The position numbers and the translations under genes are program-made. From Bacillota bacterium (lineage in GTDB: Bacteria; Bacillota; Clostridia; Acetivibrionales; DSM-1351), in assembly GCA_023439045.1 (NCBI GenBank), contig JAEXOY010000030.1, forward strand, positions 124,001 to 188,000: a stretch of 64,000 bases of DNA, in the 5' to 3' direction. Below are positions 8,593-16,784 of the stretch, one piece after another (positions within the stretch are counted from its first letter, which is position 1; every line of letters begins with the position of its first letter). The notes under the pieces are model-generated. The model was not told where the DNA came from and ran no database searches. It worked only from the letters and a program-made list of their open reading frames with translations.

Positions 8593-9609
8593 TCACTCCT
8601 CTGTTAGTGGAAATGTTACCTGCCATTCTCCATGGATTAGTGTGCTGCACGTCCAGAATTCCCCACAAGCCTGATATTGTGCAAGCTTCTCAAGAGGTAT
8701 ATCAAATACGTACTCCGTGTAACTATTTTGATGCGATTCATCCCAAAAAGAGATGTTGTATTCGCAGGATACCTTATATCCATCTGAACCTCTTAAATAG
8801 ATATCACCATGGTTGTCTGTTTCAAGAATATTTCCGTAGAATGCCTGGATATGAAGCTTTCCGTCGACGATACCAGTACCGGTAATGGACACGCCGCTAA
8901 TGGGAGAAAAACTATTCCTCTGCTGTGGCTTCAATATCTGCTCTGAGTTGATAGGTTCACTGCCAGAACCACCCCATCCTCTGATTTGTGGTTTTTCCAG
9001 CAAATCCGGGTATTGTGGTACAGCTGTTAGGTCTATTTGCTTAAGCGCAAGATCTTCATGCTGTTTATTGCTTAGAATGTTGCGAACAGAGAAAGTGATT
9101 TTGTCACCTGGGATAGGTTTTTCATCCCACTGGGTAAGACTTATCAAGAAGGTTACTGTTCCTGTTTCTTCATTATAGTCAACTAGATTGCATGTTGCTG
9201 AAGAAGAAAATGGCTTGTTGATACTGTAACTATCAAATAAGTCAGTTGTTTCATCTAAACGTGAGCCTGTTGTATCACGCATTGAAACTAGAATTTCGGC
9301 ACGTTCGTTATGAATGTATGCAGATATGACTTCCATTTCAATTCCATCGTACACACAGGTGGTATGAACCGCTTTGAGTTTTTGTGCAATAGATGGAAAA
9401 ATTGAGTATAGCATAGAGTATGCGAGTTCATTGTTTACTGCAGCAAGTGCAGGTACTGAAGCGACAATCAGAAAGCAAAGGCATGCCGCAATAGCAATTA
9501 CTTTTTGCCATAATTTTGTCGTTGTTTTCAACACTTTATCTGTGTGAGCATCAAGAACATATTCATCCCTAATACCGCCGATAGCATCCTGTAATATTTC
9601 GGATTTCAT
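8593..9609 (-). CDS. DUF4179 protein, probable anti-sigma partner
   Basis: The 338 residues have a cytoplasmic N-terminus of about 35, a single membrane helix (IAIAACLCFLIVASVPALAA), and an extracellular beta-rich domain. This is the layout of DUF4179 proteins, which are commonly encoded after ECF sigma factors and thought to restrain them. The start overlaps the sigma gene stop by four bases (ATGA), so the two are translationally coupled. I infer that the outer domain senses envelope state; the signal is unknown. Confidence 0.8.
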   Translation of the reverse strand: MKSEILQDAIGGIRDEYVLDAHTDKVLKTTTKLWQKVIAIAACLCFLIVASVPALAAVNNELAYSMLYSIFPSIAQKLKAVHTTCVYDGIEMEVISAYIHNERAEILVSMRDTTGSRLDETTDLFDSYSINKPFSSSATCNLVDYNEETGTVTFLISLTQWDEKPIPGDKITFSVRNILSNKQHEDLALKQIDLTAVPQYPDLLEKPQIRGWGGSGSEPINSEQILKPQQRNSFSPISGVSITGTGIVDGKLHIQAFYGNILETDNHGDIYLRGSDGYKVSCEYNISFWDESHQNSYTEYVFDIPLEKLAQYQACGEFWTCSTLIHGEWQVTFPLTEE

Positions 9610-10166
9610 AGCACAATACCCTCCTTTTTTAGTTGCGACAATAGTTTTTTCCTTGTGCGCATAAGCATTGTTTTAACTTTGCTTTGACCAAATCCAAATC
9701 GTTTTGAGATGTCAATAATGGAATCGAAGTACCAATATCTGCATATAAAAACACGTCGTTCGTATACGGGCAGCAAATCAAGAAAGCAATTAATTAATTG
9801 TGTTATTTCCTGTGCCTCTATATCCGCTTCTATTGTACATCCAGCAGGAATACATTCTTCCAACTCATCAAACACAAGGCGCGTTTCGCCGCTGCCACGT
9901 TTCTGGGCGGTCCTTTCGCGTAACTTTTTCATAGAAAGCTGCCTTGTAATTTTTCCAAGAAAAGTTTGTAAAATGGTAGGTTTGTGGGGAGGTATTGCAT
10001 ACCACGCTCCTGCATACGTATCGTTTACAACTTCTTCAGAATCCTCTTTGATATGTAAAAAATTACTTGCAATGCTGTAACAATATCGCCCATATTTGCT
10101 TTTTGTTTCGGCAATGGCATATTCATTCCGCTGCCAAAATAGCTCGACAATTTGGTTATCTTCCAT
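9606..10166 (-). CDS. ECF RNA polymerase sigma factor
   Basis: About 186 residues with sigma region 2 (SEEVVNDTYAGAWYAIPP) and region 4 (LPVYERRVFICRYWY then DISKRFGFGQSKVKTMLMR), the usual ECF two-domain layout. A TTG at 10169 is in frame, but the ATG at 10166 has AGGAGG at 7 bases and is the better start. It forms an operon with the DUF4179 gene. The target regulon is not visible in the sequence; I could not recognise an autoregulatory ECF promoter. Confidence 0.88.
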   Translation of the reverse strand: MEDNQIVELFWQRNEYAIAETKSKYGRYCYSIASNFLHIKEDSEEVVNDTYAGAWYAIPPHKPTILQTFLGKITRQLSMKKLRERTAQKRGSGETRLVFDELEECIPAGCTIEADIEAQEITQLINCFLDLLPVYERRVFICRYWYFDSIIDISKRFGFGQSKVKTMLMRTRKKLLSQLKKEGIVL

Positions 10167-10313
10167 CAATTCACCTCCTTTTTTTTATTGATGATAAGGC
10201 CTCTCACCTTAATACTACCGTTTGTTTAGATTTGGTCACAAGAATTACTAACATCTCCAAAAGGTATTTTAATATACAATTAAAAATAAAGGAAGTGAGC
10301 ACTTGAAATTATA

Positions 10314-10355
10314 ACAAGAACAAGACATATAGTTGTCGTGTTCTTGTGCTATAAT
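10314..10355 (+). promoter_or_regulatory. Extended -10 promoter overlapped by an operator-like palindrome (WYL gene)
   Basis: ACAAGAACA (10314-10322) is mirrored by TGTTCTTGT (10339-10347), with an inner GACA/TGTC pair. It abuts a perfect extended -10, TG-C-TATAAT (10347-10355). The inner part, AAGACA-N6-TGTC-N-TGTTC, recurs ahead of the PNPOx-like gene at 11331. This suggests autoregulation by the WYL protein. Confidence 0.65.
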
Positions 10356-10420
10356 GGATATCAGTGGCACTATAAAATGGAAAACCAGGAAATAAGTAAT
10401 AAAATATCGGAGGTTGGCAT

Positions 10421-11326
10421 ATGAAACTTGATCGTCTGCTTGGTATTCTCACAGTTCTTCTCAAAAACGACCGTGTAACCGCTCCTCGGCTTGCCGAAAA
10501 GTTTGAGGTTACACGCCGTACTATCGGGAGAGACATTGATACGCTTTGCCAAGCAGGAATACCCATTGTAACACATCAGGGTGGAGGGGGAGGTATTTCG
10601 ATTGCCGACGGCTATAAACTAGACAAAAACATTCTCACTACCGACGAACTTTCCAATATTATCGCAGCACTAAAGGGGATTGGCAGTGTATCTGAGAAAT
10701 CTCAAGTTGAACGCACGCTCGATAAGTTATCTACCAACAAAGACACTATGGTGTCTTTAAGGGAACCTATTGTCATTGACCTAGCATCTTATTATAAAGG
10801 TAGCCTTACGCCTAAGATTAATGCTATCAAGCAGGCCATACTAGGGCAGAGGCTGATAGAGTTTGACTATTACTATGAAAAGGGCCAGACACACCGTAGG
10901 ATTGAACCATACTTTGTTATTTTTCAGTGGACGGCATGGTACGTATTTGGATTCTGCTTGGAGAAAAAGGACTGGAGGTTGTTTAAGCTAGGGCGGCTAT
11001 GGGACTTGCAGCTGTGTGAGGAAGCCTATAAACAGCGTGAAATACCGGGGGAAAGGCGAGATTTTAATGCGCACCTGCCTGACGATAAAAAGTTGGTGAT
11101 TTTATTTGAACCATCTGCGAAGTATCAGATAATAGAAGCTTATGGCTTAAATTGCTATACTGAAACAGAGGATGGTAGACTGCGGCTAGAGATGGGCTAT
11201 ACAAATAGGGAGTACACAATAAGCTGGCTGCTAGGCTTCGGGGGCAAGGCAAAAGTTATTGAGCCAGTTGATATAGCTTACGAGTTAAAAAGTATTGCTG
11301 AAAATATAATTCAGAACTACAAATGA
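10421..11326 (+). CDS. YafY-type HTH/WYL-domain transcriptional regulator
   Basis: The 301-residue regulator begins with a winged HTH of the HTH_11/DeoR type (RLAEKFEVTRRTIGRDIDTL, about residues 22-43) followed by a GGGGGI turn. A WYL domain follows from about residue 135 (LIEFDYYYEKGQTHRRIEPY; FQWTAWYVFGFC, where WYVFG replaces the classic WYL). The C-terminal WCX-like extension ends near 300. WYL proteins bind small ligands or nucleic acid to control transcription. A shared operator-like sequence precedes both this gene and the next, so local control of the PNPOx-like gene is likely. AGGAGG-like TCGGAGG lies upstream. Confidence 0.88.
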   Translation: MKLDRLLGILTVLLKNDRVTAPRLAEKFEVTRRTIGRDIDTLCQAGIPIVTHQGGGGGISIADGYKLDKNILTTDELSNIIAALKGIGSVSEKSQVERTLDKLSTNKDTMVSLREPIVIDLASYYKGSLTPKINAIKQAILGQRLIEFDYYYEKGQTHRRIEPYFVIFQWTAWYVFGFCLEKKDWRLFKLGRLWDLQLCEEAYKQREIPGERRDFNAHLPDDKKLVILFEPSAKYQIIEAYGLNCYTETEDGRLRLEMGYTNREYTISWLLGFGGKAKVIEPVDIAYELKSIAENIIQNYK

Positions 11327-11330
11327 ATAA

Positions 11331-11363
11331 GACAGACTGTTGTCTTGTTCGGGGTGATATGAT
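11331..11363 (+). promoter_or_regulatory. Second copy of the operator with extended -10 promoter
   Basis: AAGACA-N6-TGTCTTGTTC starts at about 11330 and is followed after 4 bases by TG-A-TATGAT (11355-11363), an extended -10. The order and spacing copy the element at 10323-10355. It lies about 57 bases before the PNPOx-like start. Confidence 0.6.
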
Positions 11364-11419
11364 GGATACAAATAAGGATGAGATATGTCTCATCAAAGTG
11401 AAATAATGGAGGAATGGAA

Positions 11420-11860
11420 ATGAACAATGAAATTATTAAAAGAGCTGAGGAAATTATCCTTCAGAATACTGCCCATAACTCACCTGAGGGGGCTGAACCG
11501 TACTGTGTTTTAGCGCTGATTGATGCCAATGGTTATCCTACGGCAGCAACCATTACTGCGGCAAAGGCAGAGGGCATCAACTGGATTACTTTTTGTACCG
11601 GGCTTGGGAGCAACAGTACAAAGCGTATAAGTAGTTGCAACCGTGCAAGTGTTTGTTTTAATACGGGCGGACAGTATAATATATCATTAGTCGGAACCAT
11701 TGAAGTAATAACGGATGCGGCTGTTAAACAAGAGATGTGGTACGAGGGCCTCAAAAACCATTTTAGCGGCGCTGATGACCCCAATTATTGTGTTTTGCGT
11801 TTCCACGCTCAGCGATACAACCTTTTAGTGGATTGGAAGGAAGCACGGGGGGAACTATAA
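11420..11860 (+). CDS. Pyridoxamine 5'-phosphate oxidase-family (flavin split-barrel) protein
   Basis: About 146 residues of the split-barrel flavin-binding family: YCVLALIDANGYPTAATITA near the N-terminus, then a SNSTKRISSCNRASVCF strand segment and a C-terminal AQRYNLLVDW strand. Such proteins bind FMN or F420-like cofactors and reduce small molecules; the substrate is unknown. An ATG at 11414 overlaps the ribosome site; the ATG at 11420, 7 bases after GGAGG, is preferred. It is probably regulated by the upstream WYL protein through the shared operator. Confidence 0.82.
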   Translation: MNNEIIKRAEEIILQNTAHNSPEGAEPYCVLALIDANGYPTAATITAAKAEGINWITFCTGLGSNSTKRISSCNRASVCFNTGGQYNISLVGTIEVITDAAVKQEMWYEGLKNHFSGADDPNYCVLRFHAQRYNLLVDWKEARGEL

Positions 11861-11885
11861 AAATTCCATTAAAAACTACCTCCTG

Positions 11886-12026
11886 AGATAGTGTAAATGG
11901 CTTATTAAAAAATAGAATAAGTAGATTTTTCAGATAGTGTAAATGGGTTATCAAATAATGGATTAAGTAGGTTTTTTGGATAGTGTAAATGGATTATGAA
12001 AAAATAGAGTAAGTAAATTTTTAAAT
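11886..12026. repeat. Three tandem 46-47-base imperfect repeats
   Basis: Copies start at about 11886, 11932 and 11979. Each opens with AGATAGTGTAAATGG and continues with an AT-rich TTAT...AATAG/G...TAAGTAG segment. They begin about 25 bases after the stop codon of the PNPOx-like gene and end just before the next ribosome site. No coding potential is evident. Confidence 0.9.
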
Positions 12027-12039
12027 AGGGAGTATACAT

Positions 12040-12735
12040 ATGATTCAAAATTATAACGATTTTGTAATTTCTCTGCTTGATGCAGGCTTTTCTATGGGTG
12101 GTGGAAACAGCGATGGGATTTTTTCTGTGGTTTCATGGAACTGGGATCAAGAACCTCCCTATGAGACACCTGTACGTTGGCACACTGGAGATCCAGAAAC
12201 CGACCCCTGGGAGTGGCGTATCCGAGTTTTGGACGAGCGTGATGATATTGCTTATGCAAAGTTATTTTTCAAAAAGAGTGGTTACATCACTAAAGAATGG
12301 TACCCATACTTTTTAGCAGCAAGGCGCGGGGGCAAAAATTTTATGCAAGAATATGAAGATGGTACTATGAGTCACTTTGCTAAGCGCATTTATGACATTA
12401 TTATTGATAATGAAACCTTGCCTCTTCATGCAATCAAACAAATCGGAGGCTTCACAAAAGAGGATGCATCCAAATTCGATAGGGCTCTGGTTGAACTACA
12501 AATGAAAATGTACCTTACCATGTGCGGAAGGCAACAAAAGCTTTCCAAAAAAGGAGAGGAATATGGCTGGTCGTCCACTGTATTTTGCACAGTTGAAAGG
12601 TACTTCGGTAAAGAAATAATGGAAAAAGCAGATAAAATCAATGAGCGGGAAGCCACAGAAAGAATAACAGAACAGGTATATAGATTAAATCCTACCGCAG
12701 ATCCCAAGAAGATTTTGAAGTTTATAAAGGGTTAG
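12040..12735 (+). CDS. AlkZ-related (winged-helix DNA glycosylase-like) protein
   Basis: The 231 residues resemble a family I recall being annotated as AlkZ-related: a DPWEWRIRVLDERDDIAYAK block, FFKKSGYITKEWYPYFLAARR, then LQMKMYLTMCG and KKGEEYGWSSTVFCT. The AlkZ link suggests DNA repair, but I see no proven catalytic residue here and the activity is untested. GGGAG precedes the ATG. The gene follows directly on the 46-base repeats, which could affect its expression. Confidence 0.6.
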   Translation: MIQNYNDFVISLLDAGFSMGGGNSDGIFSVVSWNWDQEPPYETPVRWHTGDPETDPWEWRIRVLDERDDIAYAKLFFKKSGYITKEWYPYFLAARRGGKNFMQEYEDGTMSHFAKRIYDIIIDNETLPLHAIKQIGGFTKEDASKFDRALVELQMKMYLTMCGRQQKLSKKGEEYGWSSTVFCTVERYFGKEIMEKADKINEREATERITEQVYRLNPTADPKKILKFIKG

Positions 12736-12772
12736 GGCAATTTTTAGGGTAGGGTGTATGTATGCATTTTAC

Positions 12773-12801
12773 TTGACAGAAATATTTTTAGATAGTAGTA
12801 T
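12773..12801 (+). promoter_or_regulatory. Sigma-A promoter for larE
   Basis: TTGACA (12773-12778), a 17-base spacer and TAGTAT (12796-12801), 43 bases before the larE start. Confidence 0.7.
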
Positions 12802-12843
12802 CAATTTATAAAACCTATAAGAATAATAAGGATTGAGGTAAAT

Positions 12844-13656
12844 ATGGAACTATTATCTAAATTAGAGCTACTTAAGAAAAGACTAAGGGAGTTAAGTGGT
12901 GCAATAATTGCGTTTTCGGGAGGAGTGGATTCAACTTTTCTACTGAAAATTGCCTATGAGGTGCTAGATAACAGAGTGATTGCTGTTACAGCAAGATCAT
13001 CTACATACCCAGAACGGGAGCTTAATGAAGCTATTGAATTCTGCCGACAGCTAGGAGTAAAGCACCATATAATAGAATCTGAGGAGCTAGAAGTTGAAGG
13101 TTTTTCAGATAATCCTCTTAATAGATGCTATTTATGTAAAAATGAGTTATTTACAAAAATTCGGTTAATTGCACAAGAAGAAGGTATTCAATATATTTTA
13201 GAAGGTTCAAATATCGATGATCTTGGAGATTATAGACCCGGTCTTAAAGCAGTTGAGGAGCACAAAATTCTGAGTCCACTAAAGGAGGTTGAGCTATCAA
13301 AGACTGAAATAAGAGAGCTGTCAAGAAATATAGGTCTTAAAACCTGGAACAAACAGCCATTTGCATGCCTTTCTTCACGTTTTCCTTATGGAGAGAAAAT
13401 TACCAGAGAAAGACTTTCAATGGTGGATAAAGCAGAACAGTTCTTGCTGGATTTAGGCTTTAGGCAGGTCAGAGTAAGATTTCACGGCAACATTGCAAGG
13501 ATAGAGGTTCACCCAGGTGAGATAGAGAGGATTGTAGCTGATAGCTACAGGCAACAAATTCACAGTAAATTTACTGAGATAGGTTTCAAATATGTAGCCA
13601 TTGATCTAAAGGGCTATAGGACTGGTAGTATGAATGAAGGTATAAAGTATAAATAA
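12844..13656 (+). CDS. larE: ATP-dependent sulfur transferase LarE
   Basis: LarE inserts sulfur into the nickel-pincer nucleotide cofactor precursor, giving up a cysteine sulfur in the classical enzyme. The 270-residue protein has the PP-loop SGGVDSTFLL (about 25-34), the NPLNRCYLCK pair (Cys95, Cys98), the EGSNIDDLGDYRPG block, and Cys175 in FACLSSRFPYG, matching the position of the sacrificial cysteine of characterised LarE (Cys176 in Lactiplantibacillus). larB and larC are absent from the window, so either they lie elsewhere or this homologue serves another thiolation. Its last codons run into tandem repeats. Confidence 0.9.
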   Translation: MELLSKLELLKKRLRELSGAIIAFSGGVDSTFLLKIAYEVLDNRVIAVTARSSTYPERELNEAIEFCRQLGVKHHIIESEELEVEGFSDNPLNRCYLCKNELFTKIRLIAQEEGIQYILEGSNIDDLGDYRPGLKAVEEHKILSPLKEVELSKTEIRELSRNIGLKTWNKQPFACLSSRFPYGEKITRERLSMVDKAEQFLLDLGFRQVRVRFHGNIARIEVHPGEIERIVADSYRQQIHSKFTEIGFKYVAIDLKGYRTGSMNEGIKYK

Positions 13657-13746
13657 AGGTAGAAGTATAAATGAAGGTAGAAGTATAAATGAAAGTATAA
13701 AGTATAAATGAAGGTAGAAGTATAAATGAAGGTAGAAGTATAAATC
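13629..13746. repeat. Tandem 18-base repeats from the end of larE
   Basis: Units close to ATGAAGGTAGAAGTATAA recur about six times with variation, beginning inside the last codons of larE (NEGIKYK) and running about 90 bases past its stop. The array looks like serial copying of the gene end. Confidence 0.88.
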
Positions 13747-13790
13747 TATTTAGTAGAAAATTATGTAAGTAGGAATATTTAAAATCTCTA

Positions 13791-13819
13791 TTGACAAATA
13801 AAACCAACCAAACTATAAT
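13791..13819 (+). promoter_or_regulatory. Consensus sigma-A promoter of the metQ-led gene run
   Basis: TTGACA (13791-13796), exactly 17 bases, TATAAT (13814-13819): a perfect consensus. The 5' leader to metQ is then about 150 bases. A 19-base sequence, TAATACATAGTAAACAAAT, begins two bases after the -10 (13821-13839) and is repeated exactly at 13928-13946. Confidence 0.88.
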
Positions 13820-13820
13820 C

Positions 13821-13946
13821 TAATACATAGTAAACAAATCGGAATTATATATTATATATGAGAATATAAATATATAGCAACAGAATCTTTGGCTTTATAA
13901 AGGGGGAAACCCCTTTTAAAAATATTTTAATACATAGTAAACAAAT
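13821..13946. repeat. Exact 19-base direct repeat flanking a leader hairpin
   Basis: TAATACATAGTAAACAAAT occurs at 13821-13839, over the expected transcription start, and at 13928-13946, about 30 bases before metQ. Between them lies a GC-rich hairpin AAAGGGG/CCCCTTT (13899-13916). The pair may be operator sites, or the repeat may be a duplication scar. I see no SAM riboswitch or T-box signature in this leader. Confidence 0.8.
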
Positions 13947-13974
13947 ATGTATAGTATCAGAAAGGATGATAATT

Positions 13975-14916
13975 ATGGAAAAGAATTTTATTAAGAGACT
14001 AAGTGCCATTATTTTAACCCTTGCAGTAGTTGCTTCGGTTACAGCTTGTGGGAGCAATGCTGAAAGTAGCAATAATTCAGCGGAAGCTTCTACCGCAGCC
14101 TCAAAATCAGTTGAAGCATCTTCTGCGGTAGACAAAAAGGCAGAAACACTTATTTTTGGTGTGGCCCCAGGACCATATGGGGATATGGTGAAATACGCTA
14201 TACAACCTGAACTTGAAAAAAAGGGCTATAAGGTAGAAATTAAAGAGTTCAGTGATTATGTTCAACCAAATTTAGCCCTAGCAAATGGTGAAATTAACGC
14301 AAATGTTTTCCAACATGCAAGATACCTAAAAAAATTCTCAGAAGATAAAAATCTCAAGCTTTCAGAAGTAATTAAAATTCCTACCGCTATGGTGGGGGTA
14401 TACTCACATAAGCTCACTGCAAAAAACATTGATGAGCTTAAACAGCAGCTAAAAAAAGGTGATGTAGTTACTATCGCAAATGATGCTACAAATTTAGCAC
14501 GTGCACTTGTATTACTAAAGGATTTAGGATTGATTACTATTAAGAGTGAAATTGATGCTACAAAGGCGTCAGAGAAGGACATAGACCAAAACCCATATGG
14601 TTTGGTAATTCAACCTGTTGAAGCAGCACAGCTTCCAAGAACCTTAGATAGTGCTACTATTTCACTGGTAAATGGCAACTATGCCATTGCGGCAGGTATT
14701 CCACTATCATCAGCTATTGTAAAAGAAAAGCTGGTTGAGGATACAGTTAACCTTATAGCGGTAAAAACAGATGATATTGATAAGCAGTTTGTAAAGGATA
14801 TAAGGGAGATTGTTGAGTCAGAGGCTTTTAAAAGTCAAATAGAGAGTGATAAATATCAGTTCAAGGAGTTCCAACGTCCAGAATGGTATGTAAAAAAGTG
14901 GAACCTACAAGATTAA
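13975..14916 (+). CDS. metQ: MetQ/NlpA-family substrate-binding lipoprotein
   Basis: The 313-residue lipoprotein (lipobox VTAC) has the NlpA/MetQ signatures QPNLALANGEINANVFQHAR, KKGDVVTIANDATNLARAL and VNGNYAIAAGI. Family members deliver methionine or other small amino acids to the MetNI importer. The AAAGGA ribosome site fits the ATG at 13975; the in-frame ATG at 13966 overlaps it. The gene is followed by metN and metI, completing the importer. The ligand cannot be read from the sequence; the downstream catabolic genes suggest an amino acid used as fuel. Confidence 0.9.
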   Translation: MEKNFIKRLSAIILTLAVVASVTACGSNAESSNNSAEASTAASKSVEASSAVDKKAETLIFGVAPGPYGDMVKYAIQPELEKKGYKVEIKEFSDYVQPNLALANGEINANVFQHARYLKKFSEDKNLKLSEVIKIPTAMVGVYSHKLTAKNIDELKQQLKKGDVVTIANDATNLARALVLLKDLGLITIKSEIDATKASEKDIDQNPYGLVIQPVEAAQLPRTLDSATISLVNGNYAIAAGIPLSSAIVKEKLVEDTVNLIAVKTDDIDKQFVKDIREIVESEAFKSQIESDKYQFKEFQRPEWYVKKWNLQD

Positions 14917-14931
14917 GGATGTGTACATATA

Positions 14932-15936
14932 ATGATTAGTTTTCAGGACATTAATGTTAGCTTTAGTTCAAAGGATAATCTGGTTGAGGCAGTGAAAAAT
15001 GTGACTTTTGAGATAAATGATGGAGAAATATTTGGAATTGTTGGTACGAGTGGTGCAGGTAAAAGTACCCTTCTAAGGACCATTAATTTGTTGCAGAAGC
15101 CATCGTCTGGGAGTGTCCTAATAAATGGCACTGATATAGCCAGGTATGTAGGAGAAAATTTAAGACAACACAGGCTTAAAACGGGTATGATTTTTCAGCA
15201 CTTTAATCTTATTCATACAAAGTCTGTATATGAGAATGTCGCTTTTGCTATGAAGGCTGCAGGAAAATCCAAACAAGAGATTAGAGATACGGTCACCGAG
15301 GTGCTTGAACTGGTGGGGCTGTCAGAAAAGTCAAAGACGTATCCAGCTAAACTGAGCGGCGGCCAAAAGCAGAGGGTGGGGATAGCAAGAGCTATTGTAA
15401 ATAATCCTCAGATTCTTTTATGCGATGAGCCTACTTCGGCTCTAGATTTGGACTCAACAAACTCAATTCTTGAGCTTCTAAAAAAAATTAACAGGCAGTT
15501 GGGAATTACAACTGTAATAATTTCTCATGAAATGAGTGTTATCAAAAAGATATGTGACCGAGTGGCAGTAATGAAGGATGGAGAAGTGGTTGAGCTCAAT
15601 AACGTTTATGATGTATTTGCTAATCCAAAGCATCCATTTACTAAGCAGCTTGTGAATCATACCTTGAATCTAGCATTGCCTGAAAGAACCACTAATGACG
15701 GCTCTTCGATATTAAAGCTTGTTTTTAGAGGAGAAAGTGCTGAGCAACCAATATTGTCAGAAACTATCAAAAGATTTAATGTTGACTTAAATATACTACA
15801 CGGAAAAATAGAATACATTTCAGAGTATCCAATTGGAATACTGGTAGTAAGGCTAGACACAAACAAGGAGATATCCAATGAAATATTGGCGTTTCTAAAA
15901 GAGAGAGTTGCAGAAGTGGAGGTGCTCCATGGGTGA
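14932..15936 (+). CDS. metN: MetN-type ABC transporter ATPase
   Basis: The 334 residues have Walker A GTSGAGKST (38-46), signature LSGGQKQRVGIARAI, Walker B LLCDEPTSALD and H-loop ISHEM. After about residue 255 comes a C-terminal NIL-type (ACT-like) domain, which in MetN binds methionine and inhibits transport. The presence of the full NIL domain supports a true MetN relative. It lies 15 bases after metQ and overlaps metI. Confidence 0.93.
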   Translation: MISFQDINVSFSSKDNLVEAVKNVTFEINDGEIFGIVGTSGAGKSTLLRTINLLQKPSSGSVLINGTDIARYVGENLRQHRLKTGMIFQHFNLIHTKSVYENVAFAMKAAGKSKQEIRDTVTEVLELVGLSEKSKTYPAKLSGGQKQRVGIARAIVNNPQILLCDEPTSALDLDSTNSILELLKKINRQLGITTVIISHEMSVIKKICDRVAVMKDGEVVELNNVYDVFANPKHPFTKQLVNHTLNLALPERTTNDGSSILKLVFRGESAEQPILSETIKRFNVDLNILHGKIEYISEYPIGILVVRLDTNKEISNEILAFLKERVAEVEVLHG

Positions 15937-16594
15937 TTTGAAAATTACTGAGCTTATACAGAGTCTATTAAAAGCCTTTCAGGAAACATTTCTTATGTGC
16001 GGTGTTTCTCTTGGTGTAGCAATTGTAATAGGGATTCCTCTTGGGCTGCTGATATTTATTACGAGAAAAGGGCTGTTCTGGGAAAATAGAGTATTAAATT
16101 TCTTTGGAGGCTTTCTCATCAATATAGTAAGATCAACTCCATTTGTAATTTTGTTAGTTCTTCTTATTCCTTTTACCCAAAGAATTGTTGGATCGACAAT
16201 AGGACCAATGGCAGCATCAGTTCCGTTAGCAGTTGCGGCAGTAGCGTTTTATGCAAGACTTGTCGATAATGCTCTATGTGAAGTTGATAAGGGTGTCATA
16301 GAAGCGGCTACAGCAACCGGTGCGAAAACCTTCATGATTATTAAAGACGTATTAATGGCAGAGGCACTAGCTGGGTTGATGAGGGGGCTAACGGTGACAG
16401 CAATAAGTCTTATTGGTTATTCAGCTATGGCTGGAATAGTTGGTGGCGGTGGGGTAGGTGATTTAGCAATAAGGTTCGGATACTACAGATACCAGACGAA
16501 TATAATGCTAATCACCGTTGTATCACTAATTGTACTGGTACAGCTACTTCAATCATTAGGGGACTATATTTCTGCTAGGGCTGACAAGAAATAG
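15929..16594 (+). CDS. metI: MetI-type ABC permease
   Basis: About 221 residues with five hydrophobic helices and the permease EAA-type loop (GVIEAATATGAKTFMIIKDV). The frame opens at a TTG at 15908, but the ATG at 15929 has GGAGG at 6 bases and overlaps metN by 8 bases, as usual in these operons. It completes the importer. Short GAGGACTAATT duplications follow its stop, and 190 bases separate it from the next gene, so a weak internal promoter is possible. Confidence 0.92.
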   Translation: MGDLKITELIQSLLKAFQETFLMCGVSLGVAIVIGIPLGLLIFITRKGLFWENRVLNFFGGFLINIVRSTPFVILLVLLIPFTQRIVGSTIGPMAASVPLAVAAVAFYARLVDNALCEVDKGVIEAATATGAKTFMIIKDVLMAEALAGLMRGLTVTAISLIGYSAMAGIVGGGGVGDLAIRFGYYRYQTNIMLITVVSLIVLVQLLQSLGDYISARADKK

Positions 16595-16784
16595 TGAGGA
16601 CTAATTCGAGGACTAATTAAAAGAGGATTTACGAGTTGACAAAAATCGAAATAGCAATTATGGCTAGCGAAAATCTTAATAAGAATTATGTGGTAACGAA
16701 AAATAGGGAAAGAAGAATTATGAACTGATGAGAAGTGGGATAAACAGATAATTATGCGCTGCAAAAATGGGGGGGGAATTAATT

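Noticed and set aside
8607..9178. Two plus-strand open frames opposite the DUF4179 gene
   Set aside because: The minus-strand protein has a start overlapping the sigma-factor stop and a coherent domain layout; the plus frames are antisense shadows.
13657..13974. Possible SAM riboswitch or T-box before the metQNI-type genes
   Set aside because: None of the conserved SAM-I blocks and no T-box sequence could be found; only a promoter, a direct repeat and a simple hairpin are present.
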